NCBI GenBank assembly: GCA_913009755.1
Contig: CAJVWU010000008.1
Location: 1-64,000 of the forward strand
Reading direction: 5' to 3'
DNA from: an uncultured Bacteroidia bacterium
GTDB lineage: Bacteria > Bacteroidota > Bacteroidia > Bacteroidales > F082
DNA length: 64,000 bases
Part shown: positions 52,237 to 61,331 of the stretch, one piece after another
Layout of the letters: every line of letters starts with the position of its first letter
Numbering within the stretch: position 1 is the first letter of the stretch
Program-made: the position numbers and the translations under genes
The notes under the pieces: generated by a model
Databases searched by the model: none
The model's input: only the letters and a program-made list of their open reading frames with translations
What the model was told of the DNA's origin: nothing

Positions 52237-53868
52237 TTATTTTTTCTCCATAAACGGATACCTGTATTCTGTCGGCGGAAGAAAGTTTTCCTTGATTGTC
52301 CGCGGTGAGGTCCAGCGGATCAAATTCAGATAGGAACCGGCCTTGTCGTTTGTACCCGATGCACGGGCGCCGCCAAAAGGTTGCTGACCAACAACGGCTC
52401 CGGTGGGCTTATCGTTGATGTAGAAATTACCGGCTGCCTGAGAAAGATATTTCGTGGCCTGTTCGGTGGCATACCTGTCGTTGGAAAATACGGCTCCCGT
52501 CAGTGCATATATTGAAGTTGTATCAAGCAGTTCAAGGGCTTCTTCCCATTTATCGGCTTCGTAAACGTAAATGGTAAGTACCGGCCCGAACAGTTCTTCT
52601 TCCATGGTTACATAATGGGGATCGCCGGCTACGATAACTGTAGGTCTGATGAACCAGCCTTTGGATTTATCATACTCACCTCCCGCAATGATTTCCGCGT
52701 CTTTGTCTTTTTTCGCATGGTCAATAAACAGAGCCAGTTTATCATAAGAAGCTTCATCAATGACGGCACACATAAAATTGGTAAAGTCTTCGGGGTCACC
52801 CATTCTGATGCCTGCAACCTGTTCAATGAGTTTTTCTTTCAGTTCGGGCCATAAATTATCGGGAATATAAGCCCGTGAGGCAGCCGAACATTTTTGTCCC
52901 TGAAACTCAAAAGCACCCCGAATCAGGGCCGTAACCACCTGGTCAACGTTGGCTGTTTTATGAACCATCACAAAATCTTTCCCCCCGGTCTCACCCACAA
53001 TGCGCGGATAGGTTTTGTATTTGGAAATATTGGTTCCGATGGTCTTCCAGATGGACTGAAATACAGCAGTTGACCCTGTAAAATGGAACCCGGCAAAATC
53101 AGGATGTTCCATCACTACTTTTCCGCCGACAGGACCGGACGGGAATACCAGATTGATCACTCCGGGAGGCACGCCGGCTTCTTCGTACAGATCCATCAGC
53201 ACGTTGGCTGAGTAAACCTGCGTGTTTGAACATTTCCAAACTACAACATTACCCATCAGGGCAGGGGCCGTGGGCAGGTTTCCTGCAATGGAAGTAAAGT
53301 TGAACGGCGTCAGTGCATAGACAAATCCTTCCAGCGGCCTGTATTCAAGACGGTTCCATGTGGTTTTGTCCGATGCGGGCTGATGTGCATAAATCTCGGT
53401 CATGTATTGAACATTGAACCGGTAAAAATCGGCCAGCTCACAGGCCGCGTCAATCTCAGCCTGATGAACCGTTTTCGACTGCGCAAGCATGGTAGCGGCA
53501 TTGATCCTGTCGCGGTAAGGCCCTGAAAGCAGGTCGGCAGCCTTCAGGAAGATGGTAGCCCGGTGCTCCCAGGGCATGGCAGCCCAGTCCTTTGCTGCTT
53601 TCAGTGCTGCTTCTATGGCCAGGGTTACATGTTCTGCATCACTTTTGTAATAATAACCCAGTACATGTCCGTGATCGTGTGGTGGATGGATAGCTATCTT
53701 TTTATCCGATTTAACTCTTTTGCCCCCGATCACCATTGGGATTTCAATTTCTTCCGATTTCATCATTGCGAGCATGGCTTTGATGGATGCCCTTTCGGGG
53801 GAGTCCGGGGCATAGCTTTTTATGGGCTCGTTATATGCCTTTGGCACACTTTGAAGGTCTTTATACAT
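52237..53868 (-). CDS. pruA: L-glutamate gamma-semialdehyde dehydrogenase (delta-1-pyrroline-5-carboxylate dehydrogenase)
   Basis: 543 residues. It oxidises glutamate semialdehyde to glutamate with NAD in proline degradation. Aldehyde-dehydrogenase motifs are complete: TPFNFTSIAGNLP, GFHFTGSTAVF, the catalytic glutamate in VGETGGKDFV, the catalytic cysteine in FEFQGQKCSAASRAY, and EELFGPVLTIYVY. The N-terminus (NEPIKSYAPDSPER) fits the group of monofunctional eukaryote-like P5CDH enzymes found in Bacteroidota, without a fused proline dehydrogenase. No putA or proline dehydrogenase is nearby. It is divergent from the KamA-like gene; the 230-bp gap between them has no clear consensus promoter. 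Confidence 0.95.
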   Translation of the reverse strand: MYKDLQSVPKAYNEPIKSYAPDSPERASIKAMLAMMKSEEIEIPMVIGGKRVKSDKKIAIHPPHDHGHVLGYYYKSDAEHVTLAIEAALKAAKDWAAMPWEHRATIFLKAADLLSGPYRDRINAATMLAQSKTVHQAEIDAACELADFYRFNVQYMTEIYAHQPASDKTTWNRLEYRPLEGFVYALTPFNFTSIAGNLPTAPALMGNVVVWKCSNTQVYSANVLMDLYEEAGVPPGVINLVFPSGPVGGKVVMEHPDFAGFHFTGSTAVFQSIWKTIGTNISKYKTYPRIVGETGGKDFVMVHKTANVDQVVTALIRGAFEFQGQKCSAASRAYIPDNLWPELKEKLIEQVAGIRMGDPEDFTNFMCAVIDEASYDKLALFIDHAKKDKDAEIIAGGEYDKSKGWFIRPTVIVAGDPHYVTMEEELFGPVLTIYVYEADKWEEALELLDTTSIYALTGAVFSNDRYATEQATKYLSQAAGNFYINDKPTGAVVGQQPFGGARASGTNDKAGSYLNLIRWTSPRTIKENFLPPTEYRYPFMEKK

Positions 53869-54100
53869 AACTTATTCTATTAAAATATTTAACAAAATTT
53901 TGAGGAGCAAAAGTAGGAATTAAAAGGGTAAGCTGTTATTAAATAAACATTTAATTTCATTCGATGTTTCCATGAAAACTTCTTCCGTATTTTTTTTGAT
54001 TCCTGTCCGTAATTTTGTAACTTTGTAAGTCTTCAACTTGAATAGTAAGCACTACTCTATCAATTTTTGGATACATTAATAAAATAATAATCGGAGCACA

Positions 54101-56329
54101 ATGAACAAGTTACTTAAAAAAGACCGGATTGGGCTGGATATAAAGTCGCTTCAAGTTGTGAAAACACTGCTCTATGAGAACCCTGAAATAAAAATAATAT
54201 TTGAAGGTTCCGAAACCGAGCTTGAGGTACGTATTAAACTCCGCGAATGGGTTGTTGAGGATATGAATAAGAATCCGTTAACAAAAAATTATTATTTAAA
54301 AAAAGCAAGGGGCATGTCTGTTTTAAAAAGAATTTCTTTTCGCGATAAGGCTGCCTTAAGATTGATGGATTACCTGGATAATGAAGGGCGTTCATTTCAT
54401 GATCCGAACCGCAACAACAAGGAATTGGTCAGCAGCCCGATCAAGAACCTCTGGCTTGCCGTTAAATATGGAAAAGGTGCTGCCAATGAGGACTTTTTTT
54501 TGGATATGCTCTATCTTTTCAGGCAGATCAACGGAAGGCTTTCCCGCCGGATACCCAATAAAGAACAAATCCTCAATTGGATGGAGCGTCACCCTTCAGG
54601 ACTGGAAGAGGACATGATCAGAATAAGGAAAAAAAATAAAGAGCGTATTTTACGTAAGATCATCCGCAAGATAGAAAAGGGGGAAATGAAAAGTAAGCGA
54701 TTTTATTTTGAAGACGGGCTGACAGAAGAAGAAAAATACCAGAAAGCACAGGAGTGGTGGAACGATCATCGTTTTCATCTTGTTTTTGCTATTCGTTCCC
54801 CCGAATTGTTAAATGAAATGCTCGACTATTCGCTGAGGGATAAAACAGTAAAACTGCTTAAAAAAGCAAAGGCCAAAGGCATTCCCATTTTTATTAACCC
54901 CTATTACCTTTCACTGATCAGTGTGGAGATCACCCCCTGGAAAACCGGTGGGGACAAAACTTTACGGGATTATATATTTGCCAACAATGAGTTGATCAAC
55001 ACCTTTGGCGATATCCATGCCTGGGAAAAAGAAGATATGGTACAGCCCGGCGAACCCAATGCGGCCGGATGGTTACTTCCACCCTATCCCAATATACATC
55101 GCCGTTATCCCGAGGTGGCTATTTTTATCCCTGACACAGCAGGACGCGCCTGTGGCGGACTGTGTGTGTCGTGCCAGCGGATGTACGATTTTCAAAGCGG
55201 ACGGTTTAATTTTAACCTGGAAAAACTGAACCCGAAGATCACCTGGCCGGAAAAAATGAAACTACTGCTTAAGTATTGGGAAAGTGATACCCAGTTGCGT
55301 GATATTCTGATCACCGGGGGTGATGCTTTCATGAATTCAGACGAATCGTTGAAAATGATCGTTGATGAAGTGTATAATATGGCATTGCGCAAAAAAAACG
55401 CCAACCTATACCGGCCCCAGGGAAAGAAGTTTGCGGAGGTTATCAGGGTAAGGCTTGGCACACGTCTTCCGGTTTACCTGCCACAACGCATTACACCCAA
55501 ATTGGTTAATCTGTTAAAGGCATTTAAAACAAAAGCTTCCGAAATCGGTATCCGGCAGTTTGTTGTTCAGACGCATATTGAGTCAGCCATGGAAATTACG
55601 CCGGAAGCTAAAAAAGCAATTTACCGGCTGACATCCGCCGGATGGCTTATTACCAACCAACTTGTATTTACCACAGCCGCTTCAAGAAGGGGGCACACGG
55701 CAAAACTCAGGAAAGTACTAAATGGTATCGGGGTAATTCCTTATTACACTTTTACGGTGAAAGGTTACATGGAAAATCATCACAACTTTGCCACTAACGA
55801 AAGATCGGTACAGGAAAGGACGGAAGAAAAATACCTGGGTCGTATTTGTGAAAAAAATTATGAAAAGATACAGCACCTGACTGACGATATGGAACATATC
55901 ATCGAAAACCTGAATGGCCTGCGACACGAATATAATACGCCTTTCATCGCATGCGACCGGTCGGTACTCAACCTGCCGGGCGTGGGCAAAAGCATGACCT
56001 ACCGGACAATAGGCATAACCGATGATGGCAGGCGGATACTTGAATTTGACCATGACACCACACGAAAACACAGCCCCATAATCGGCCAGATGGGAACCGT
56101 TATCATTATTGAATCGAAATCCATAAACAGCTACCTGAAACAAATGGAAAAGATGGGGGAAGACATCCGGGATTATAAAACCATCTGGGGTTATTCTGCC
56201 AGTGAAACCGAAAAGAGATCCCCACTTTTTCTTTATCCGGATTATGGCTTCCGGGTAACGGAAGACCTTACCAATTTTATGCTTGAACCGAAAACGATAA
56301 AAGAAGATGAATTAATTTTGAAAGATTAA
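54101..56329 (+). CDS. Large KamA-family radical SAM protein (lysine 2,3-aminomutase-like)
   Basis: 742 residues, far longer than lysine 2,3-aminomutase (~420). The radical SAM core has the cysteine triad Cys351, Cys355 and Cys358 (CGGLCVSC, spacing x3 then x2), ILITGGDAFM as the SAM-binding GG motif, and KAM-like TNQLVFT. The ~300-residue N-terminal extension is helical and charged (REWVVEDMNKNPLTKNYYL). An HNFATNERSVQERTEE segment and a C-terminal beta region follow. It is annotated in related genomes as KamA family, but substrate and product are unknown; the kamD/kamE lysine-fermentation genes are absent here. Confidence 0.82.
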   Translation: MNKLLKKDRIGLDIKSLQVVKTLLYENPEIKIIFEGSETELEVRIKLREWVVEDMNKNPLTKNYYLKKARGMSVLKRISFRDKAALRLMDYLDNEGRSFHDPNRNNKELVSSPIKNLWLAVKYGKGAANEDFFLDMLYLFRQINGRLSRRIPNKEQILNWMERHPSGLEEDMIRIRKKNKERILRKIIRKIEKGEMKSKRFYFEDGLTEEEKYQKAQEWWNDHRFHLVFAIRSPELLNEMLDYSLRDKTVKLLKKAKAKGIPIFINPYYLSLISVEITPWKTGGDKTLRDYIFANNELINTFGDIHAWEKEDMVQPGEPNAAGWLLPPYPNIHRRYPEVAIFIPDTAGRACGGLCVSCQRMYDFQSGRFNFNLEKLNPKITWPEKMKLLLKYWESDTQLRDILITGGDAFMNSDESLKMIVDEVYNMALRKKNANLYRPQGKKFAEVIRVRLGTRLPVYLPQRITPKLVNLLKAFKTKASEIGIRQFVVQTHIESAMEITPEAKKAIYRLTSAGWLITNQLVFTTAASRRGHTAKLRKVLNGIGVIPYYTFTVKGYMENHHNFATNERSVQERTEEKYLGRICEKNYEKIQHLTDDMEHIIENLNGLRHEYNTPFIACDRSVLNLPGVGKSMTYRTIGITDDGRRILEFDHDTTRKHSPIIGQMGTVIIIESKSINSYLKQMEKMGEDIRDYKTIWGYSASETEKRSPLFLYPDYGFRVTEDLTNFMLEPKTIKEDELILKD

Positions 56330-56359
56330 TGGTAGCTGTCCCATTCAAATTTTCGAAAG

Positions 56360-56388
56360 TTTGAAAAACTGTTATATGATTACTTTTG
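56360..56388 (+). promoter_or_regulatory. Promoter of the acyl-CoA thioesterase gene
   Basis: TTTG, 17 nt, then TACTTTTG: a good -33/-7 pair with slightly short spacing. It ends 16 bp before the chosen ATG. Confidence 0.55.
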
Positions 56389-56404
56389 TTATAAACAATT
56401 GAAT

Positions 56405-56770
56405 ATGAAACTCATCTCCACAAAACTTTGTAAAACAAGCGACATCGGGGTAAACAACAACCTTTTTGGCGGCATCATGCTGGCATGGCTTGATGAAGCC
56501 GGTGGCATTCTGGCTTCTACCATTGCCCGTTCGGGCAATGTGATCACTTTAAAAATGGATGAAGTTTTGTTTAAACATCCGGTCAAAGTTAAAGAGCAGA
56601 TCAGGATTTACGGAAAGATGGACAAGATGGGGAAGACCTCTGTCTCATTATTTCTAGAGGCAAGGAGGGCAAACCTGAAAGATGAAACAGAGGAAGTGGT
56701 TTGTTCGACCAAAATGGTGTTTGTAAGGATTGACAAAGATGGGAGACCGGCACCGATTGAGTTGGGATAA
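56405..56770 (+). CDS. Acyl-CoA thioesterase, hotdog fold (YciA-like)
   Basis: 121 residues of single hotdog domain: DIGVNNNLFGGIMLAWLDEAG (helix with the conserved Asp, quoted in part as LFGGIMLAWLDEAGG), ITLKMDEVLFKHPVKVKEQI and KTSVSLFLEARR. YciA-type enzymes hydrolyse acyl-CoAs of various lengths. I start at the ATG (MKLISTKL); a TTG two codons earlier would sit at the transcription start. It is monocistronic. Confidence 0.88.
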   Translation: MKLISTKLCKTSDIGVNNNLFGGIMLAWLDEAGGILASTIARSGNVITLKMDEVLFKHPVKVKEQIRIYGKMDKMGKTSVSLFLEARRANLKDETEEVVCSTKMVFVRIDKDGRPAPIELG

Positions 56771-56810
56771 TTGGAGACTGGACACAGGATGCCGGATACT
56801 GGGATGGGGG

Positions 56811-56891
56811 TTAACCCGCCGGGTAGTATTTTTAAACATAAAAACTTTATAATCACACTTTGCCACAATCAAAAATTTCCCGGCGGGTTAA
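56811..56891. repeat. Palindromic repeat with TTAACCCGCCGGG ends
   Basis: The 13-bp arms TTAACCCGCCGGG and CCCGGCGGGTTAA enclose 55 bp of AT-rich sequence. The same arms with only a 10-bp interior lie at 39180-39211. It separates the two convergent thioesterase genes. Confidence 0.65.
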
Positions 56892-56941
56892 AAATAAAAT
56901 GGATGTCCTGCAGTTGTTGGTAATTTGTGAAAAAGACCTGA

Positions 56942-57409
56942 TCAAAACTTCTCAAATCCCGGATAGCTCAGTTTCTCTCTTGCAATTTCTTCGCGGAAAG
57001 TATAATAAGTGATCAACCCTTCTGCCCCCAGGCTGCCATCAGGATTGTACAACTCAACCCACACATCGGCAAGGTTTCGTCTTTTTTCCTGCAGGCGGGC
57101 CACCAGGTGCAACGGCCCCTCATTGATGGGAACAGGGCGTTTGAGGTGCACATCTAATTTGGAAGTCATCCCGGCGGTTTTCAGTTTAACCTGAACCAGC
57201 CAGGCCGCAATTTCATCCATCAGCGTAGCCTGGATGCCACCGTGCAACACATTGAAATAGCCCTGCAAGAAACCACGGGGCTCCCAGTCACAAATGATGT
57301 TGTCGCCGTCTTCAAAAAATTCCATGCGGAGGCCGTTCTCATTATTGGGCGAACAACCGAAACAGTTGTAGCCCTCCACCTGCCGGTATGGGTTTAGCAA
57401 TTTTCTCAT
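56942..57409 (-). CDS. PaaI-type hotdog thioesterase
   Basis: 155 residues. The PaaI/4HBT signature is FNVLHGGIQATLMDEIAAW (His-Gly-Gly and the Asp-Glu helix), followed by SKLDVHLKRPVPINEG. A short CFGCSP segment near the start is common in this subgroup. It should hydrolyse thioesters; the acyl group is unknown. Its ATG overlaps the stop of the MORN-repeat gene by four bases (ATGA), so the two are coupled. Confidence 0.88.
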   Translation of the reverse strand: MRKLLNPYRQVEGYNCFGCSPNNENGLRMEFFEDGDNIICDWEPRGFLQGYFNVLHGGIQATLMDEIAAWLVQVKLKTAGMTSKLDVHLKRPVPINEGPLHLVARLQEKRRNLADVWVELYNPDGSLGAEGLITYYTFREEIAREKLSYPGFEKF

Positions 57410-58149
57410 TTTACTTCCCCGCCTTTTTTAAATTTCTTTTTACTGACCACCTTTCCTTCTTCATCATATTCAATCCATAAACCGGTCTTCAGGCCGTTTT
57501 TGTAAGAACCTTTCATCTGTACATTCCCGTTGGGATAATACACTGTCTTTTCACCTATCGGGATATTGTTCTCATAATTCTCTTCCGACCGCAAAGAACC
57601 ATCAGGATAATAACTTTTTTGCCAGCCGGCAAATTCGCCGTCCTTGTAATTGTAGATGGCAATGAGCTTTCCTTTCTCGTCAAACCATCTTGTCTCGCCA
57701 TCGCGGTTACCGTTTATATAATTTCCCTGTTCCTGGATACCACCCCGTGCATAATAGATTATCTTTTCACCGTTGAGTTTTCCGTGTTTATAGGTTTCGG
57801 CAGATAACAATTTTCCACTCGTGCCAAACTGCAGGCGCTTACCATTAAGGCTGTCGTTCAGGTACTCTGCCTGTTCCTTCAGATTGCCCCTGCGGTCAAT
57901 GTTTAAATAGAGCCCGTTTTTCAGACCGTTTCTGTAGCTTTCAACAAAATGTACCTGCCCGTTTGAAAAACCGGTAAACCAGGTACCGGTCCTTTTGTGA
58001 TTTTCAAAATATCCGGTTACTTTTACCCCTCTGTGGTTGATTTCAAATCTGCCATTTGCAACGGTGTCGGGGATAAGATGGTCAGGAATTTGCGCATTGG
58101 TTGTAATGCCTGCCGTGAGCATGGCGATAATTAAGAAATACTTTTTCAT
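57406..58149 (-). CDS. Exported MORN-repeat protein (YwqK-like)
   Basis: 247 residues. A signal peptide (FLIIAMLTAGITTNAQ) is followed by about nine MORN_2 units such as NGLKNGLYLNIDRRGNLKEQ, HGKLNGEKIIYYARGG, KDGEFAGWQKSYYPDGSL and KNGLKTGLWIEYDEEGKV. Databases call many of these YwqK-family antitoxins, but no toxin is present and export argues against that role. It is translationally coupled to the PaaI-type thioesterase downstream. Confidence 0.85.
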   Translation of the reverse strand: MKKYFLIIAMLTAGITTNAQIPDHLIPDTVANGRFEINHRGVKVTGYFENHKRTGTWFTGFSNGQVHFVESYRNGLKNGLYLNIDRRGNLKEQAEYLNDSLNGKRLQFGTSGKLLSAETYKHGKLNGEKIIYYARGGIQEQGNYINGNRDGETRWFDEKGKLIAIYNYKDGEFAGWQKSYYPDGSLRSEENYENNIPIGEKTVYYPNGNVQMKGSYKNGLKTGLWIEYDEEGKVVSKKKFKKGGEVK

Positions 58150-58264
58150 TTCTTTTTACTATTTAAAAGGCAAAATTACCGGAATGATTCGGAGATGCAA
58201 ATTTATTTTTAGAGTTGTGAACCCCGACGCGAAGGCCGGGGTAAGTGATTCGGGTTTTGCTGAA

Positions 58265-59554
58265 TTATTCAATCTGGCCGTAAAGGTCGAAAAAATCGGC
58301 TTTGGCGATAGTGATATTATAGAATTTGCCTACCTTTAAATTATTTCCTTTCCCAGGGATGAGGACTTCGTTATCCACTTCGGGGGAGTCGAATTCGGTA
58401 CGGCCGATATAATAATCGCCCTCTTTTCGGTCAATAATGGTTTTGAAGGTTTTCCCTTCTTTATCTTTGTTCAATTCAAAAGAAATCTCCTGTTGCAGCA
58501 TCATCAGGCGGTCGGCACGGTCCTGCTTTACTTCTTCCGGAATGTCATCTTTCAGCAGACAGGCCTGGGTATGCTCCTCGGCGGAATAGGTAAAAACACC
58601 GAGCCGGTCGAAGCGATATTTTTTTACAAAGTCCATAAGCTGTTGAAACTCTTCTTCAGTCTCACCGGGATAACCGACAATAAGCGTCGTTCGTAAAGCT
58701 ACATCCGGTACTTCTTTCTTTATTTTCCCGATCAGGGCCATCGTTCCTTTTGAGTCAATCCGGCGATTCATCGAACGCAAAATCCTGTTGCTGATGTGCT
58801 GAAGGGGAATGTCAACGTAGTTGCAGACTTTTGGGGTTTCAGCCATTACTTTCAGCAAATCATCCGGAAATGCATGGGGATAAAGATAATGCAACCTGAT
58901 CCATTCAATGCCGTCCACTTCAGTAATTTGCTCCACCAGGCCGGCCAGTTCACGCTTATGATAGAGGTCAATGCCATAATAGGTCAGGTCCTGGGCAATG
59001 AGCAGCAACTCCTTTACTCCTTGTGAAGCGAGATACTGCGCTTCCGCAATGATTTCTTCCTTTGTTTTTGACTTATGTTTTCCACGAATAAGCGGGATGG
59101 CACAAAAAGAGCAGGTACGATCGCAACCTTCCGATATTTTCAGATAGGCATAATGGCCGGGCGTAGTCAGCTTCCTTTCGCCAACCAACTCTTTTTTATA
59201 GTCAACATGCAGGGCTTTCAGGATTTCAGGAATTTCGTTGACTCCGAAAAAACCGTCCACCTGGTCAATTTCTGCCTGCAAGTCTTTTTTGTATCGCTGC
59301 GACAAACAGCCAGTCACGTAAACTTTTTTCAGGTCGCCGGCTTTTTTGGATTCAACCGCCCGCAGGATGGTATCCACCGATTCCTCCCTGGCATCGTGGA
59401 TAAATCCGCAGGTATTGATGATCACCACATCGGATTTTTCATCCGAATCGTGTACGATACGATAATGATCGCCAAGCTGACCCATCAAAACCTCCGAATC
59501 AACGAGGTTTTTCGAGCAGCCGAGGGTGATGATGTTTATTTTTTGCCGGGGCAT
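58265..59554 (-). CDS. rimO: Ribosomal protein S12 methylthiotransferase RimO
   Basis: 429 residues. It adds a methylthio group to an aspartate of ribosomal protein S12. The N-terminal domain has the cysteines of the second cluster (ITLGCSKNLVDSE, NTCGFIHDAREES, TGCLSQRY). The radical SAM triad is CDRTCSFCAIPLIRGKH. A C-terminal TRAM domain follows (KEGKTFKTIIDRKEGDYYIG). The start MPRQKINIITLGCSK follows a -7 element (TAACTTTG, 59561-59568) by only six bases; the longer in-frame start is upstream of it. It lies ~100 bp after ftsY in a conserved Bacteroidota order. Confidence 0.95.
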   Translation of the reverse strand: MPRQKINIITLGCSKNLVDSEVLMGQLGDHYRIVHDSDEKSDVVIINTCGFIHDAREESVDTILRAVESKKAGDLKKVYVTGCLSQRYKKDLQAEIDQVDGFFGVNEIPEILKALHVDYKKELVGERKLTTPGHYAYLKISEGCDRTCSFCAIPLIRGKHKSKTKEEIIAEAQYLASQGVKELLLIAQDLTYYGIDLYHKRELAGLVEQITEVDGIEWIRLHYLYPHAFPDDLLKVMAETPKVCNYVDIPLQHISNRILRSMNRRIDSKGTMALIGKIKKEVPDVALRTTLIVGYPGETEEEFQQLMDFVKKYRFDRLGVFTYSAEEHTQACLLKDDIPEEVKQDRADRLMMLQQEISFELNKDKEGKTFKTIIDRKEGDYYIGRTEFDSPEVDNEVLIPGKGNNLKVGKFYNITIAKADFFDLYGQIE

Positions 59555-59651
59555 AGTTTCCAAAGTTAAATTAGTTCTCTGTGTCAGACCCACAGCTAAA
59601 GCAGGGGGTAACTGATGCGTTCCATAACTGCATCTCCTGGTAACTGATTTG

Positions 59652-60611
59652 CTAATTAATATGGAACAGGGTTTCAACAAACTCCTTTTTGTTAAAGACC
59701 TGCAAGTCTTCTTTTTGTTCGCCGACGCCGATGTATTTGACCGGGATTTTGAACTGGTCGGAAATACCGATGACCACGCCGCCTTTGGCTGTGCCGTCGA
59801 GCTTAGTCAGGGCGATGGCATTTACGTCGGTAGCCGCTATGAATTGTCTGGCCTGTTCAATGGCATTCTGGCCTGTGGAGGCATCAAGGATAAGTAATAT
59901 TTCATGTGGTGCGTCCGGTATCAGTTTTTGCATTACCCGGTTCACCTTTGAAAGTTCATTCATCAGGTTGACTTTGTTGTGAAGCCGGCCGGCCGTGTCA
60001 ATGATGACCACATCCACATCACGTGAGATGGCCGATTTCAGGGTATCGTAAGCTACCGAAGCCGGATCGGCACCCATGCCCTGGCTGACGATGGGTACGC
60101 CCACACGCTCTGCCCAAATGGTCAACTGATCAACGGCTGCCGCACGAAAAGTATCGGCTGCACCAAGCAGGACTGATTTTCCAACCCTTTTGAAATTGTA
60201 AGCCAGCTTCCCGATGGTGGTTGTTTTTCCCACACCGTTCACGCCTACCACCATAATTACATAAGGTTTTTTATCCGGAGGAAGTTCAAAATCAGTTCCG
60301 TCTTTCGTATTGTTTTCGGCAAAAAGATTTTCGATCTCTTCGCGAAGCATATTGTTCAGTTCATCCGTTCCCAGATATTTATCACGGGCCACACGGGCTT
60401 CAATACGTTCAATGATCTTTAAGGTGGTTTTCACTCCCACATCGGAAGTCACCAATGCTTCTTCGAGGTTATCGAGTACCTCATCATCAATTTTTGATTT
60501 GCCGACAACAGCCTTCGACAATTTTGAGAATACGCTTTGGCGCGTTTTTTCCAACCCTTTATCCAGGTTTTCTTTTTGTTTTTTATTTGAAAATACGGAG
60601 AATATGCCCAT
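59652..60611 (-). CDS. ftsY: Signal recognition particle receptor FtsY
   Basis: 319 residues, the SRP GTPase that docks ribosomes at the membrane. The N-domain helix bundle begins VFSKLSKAVVGKSKID. G motifs: GVNGVGKTTTIGKLA, DTFRAAAVDQL, VVIIDTAGRLHN, LTKLDGTAKGG and the closing loop YIGVGEQKEDLQVF. The acidic A-domain of proteobacterial FtsY is missing, as is common outside that group. It sits between DUF4295 and rimO. Confidence 0.96.
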   Translation of the reverse strand: MGIFSVFSNKKQKENLDKGLEKTRQSVFSKLSKAVVGKSKIDDEVLDNLEEALVTSDVGVKTTLKIIERIEARVARDKYLGTDELNNMLREEIENLFAENNTKDGTDFELPPDKKPYVIMVVGVNGVGKTTTIGKLAYNFKRVGKSVLLGAADTFRAAAVDQLTIWAERVGVPIVSQGMGADPASVAYDTLKSAISRDVDVVIIDTAGRLHNKVNLMNELSKVNRVMQKLIPDAPHEILLILDASTGQNAIEQARQFIAATDVNAIALTKLDGTAKGGVVIGISDQFKIPVKYIGVGEQKEDLQVFNKKEFVETLFHIN

Positions 60612-60813
60612 GTTTGTTCTGTGTTATTTTAGATGATTATTTATTCGATCCCCGCCCTAAAGGACTGGGCAACTGATTTGTTTCAAAATATTATATTTTC
60701 TTCGCTGTTACCCTTCCATCATTCCACCATTCATTCCTTCATCCCACAAAAAAAGCTTTCTCCCATGAACAGGAAAAAGCTTTTCATTCAAGTCAATAAA
60801 TATCTTGGGCCGG

Positions 60814-60966
60814 TTATTTCTTTACGAAATATTCTTTTACCTGGTCTGTCGGGATAATATTTTCTTTAAAGGCGTAAGCACCTGATTTTGGTGATTTAAC
60901 CATCCTGATGACCCTGGCAAAATCTTTTCCTGAACTCTGTAATGTAGCAACTACTTTTTTAGCCAT
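60814..60966 (-). CDS. DUF4295 family small basic protein (Bacteroidota-specific, ribosome-associated)
   Basis: A 50-residue protein beginning MAKKVVATLQSSGKDFARVI and ending DQVKEYFVKK. It belongs to DUF4295, conserved in Bacteroidota between rpmG and ftsY. To my knowledge this family corresponds to an extra large-subunit protein seen in a Bacteroidota ribosome structure (named bL38); I state that from memory. The small size, basic charge and position 8 bp after rpmG support a ribosomal role. Confidence 0.85.
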   Translation of the reverse strand: MAKKVVATLQSSGKDFARVIRMVKSPKSGAYAFKENIIPTDQVKEYFVKK

Positions 60967-60974
60967 GATTCAAA

Positions 60975-61163
60975 TTATTTAATTTCTCGGTGAACAGTCA
61001 TTTTTTTCATGATGGGGTTGTACTTTTTCAGTTCCAACCGTTCAGGTGAATTTTTTTTGTTTTTCGTAGTAATATACCGCGATGTTCCGGGCAATCCACT
61101 GTTTTTGTGCTCAGTACACTCCAGTATCACCTGTATCCTTGCCCCTTTGGTCTTCTTTGCCAT
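60975..61163 (-). CDS. rpmG: 50S ribosomal protein L33 (bL33)
   Basis: 62 residues: [20 protein letters not shown], then [11 protein letters not shown] and [20 protein letters not shown]. The zinc-binding cysteine pairs of the C+ form are absent (only one Cys), so this is the C- type. A consensus promoter and AGGGAG before the ATG are visible. rpmB, which usually precedes it in this phylum, is missing: the gene is the first of its operon here. Confidence 0.95.
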   Translation of the reverse strand: MAKKTKGARIQVILECTEHKNSGLPGTSRYITTKNKKNSPERLELKKYNPIMKKMTVHREIK

Positions 61164-61191
61164 TTTATCTCCCTGTTAAATTTTCGGACGG

Positions 61192-61222
61192 CAAAAGTAT
61201 TAACTTTTTGTTAAACAGCAAA
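61192..61222 (-). promoter_or_regulatory. Consensus Bacteroidota promoter of rpmG
   Basis: TTTG, exactly 19 nt, then TACTTTTG on the minus strand, 28 bp before the rpmG ATG. It is the best promoter in the window together with that of ppk2. Confidence 0.8.
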
Positions 61223-61331
61223 AGATTAATTCCGAAAAGTTAAAATTATTTCAGAATAAATTTTTATACCTTTATGCAAAATATTGAGGAAGCCGGAAAC
61301 AGCCTTGTTTCAAAACCAAAAACCTGACAAG

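Noticed and set aside
57406-58149. YwqK-type antitoxin of a toxin-antitoxin pair
   Set aside because: The protein has a signal peptide and its coupled neighbour is a thioesterase, not a toxin.
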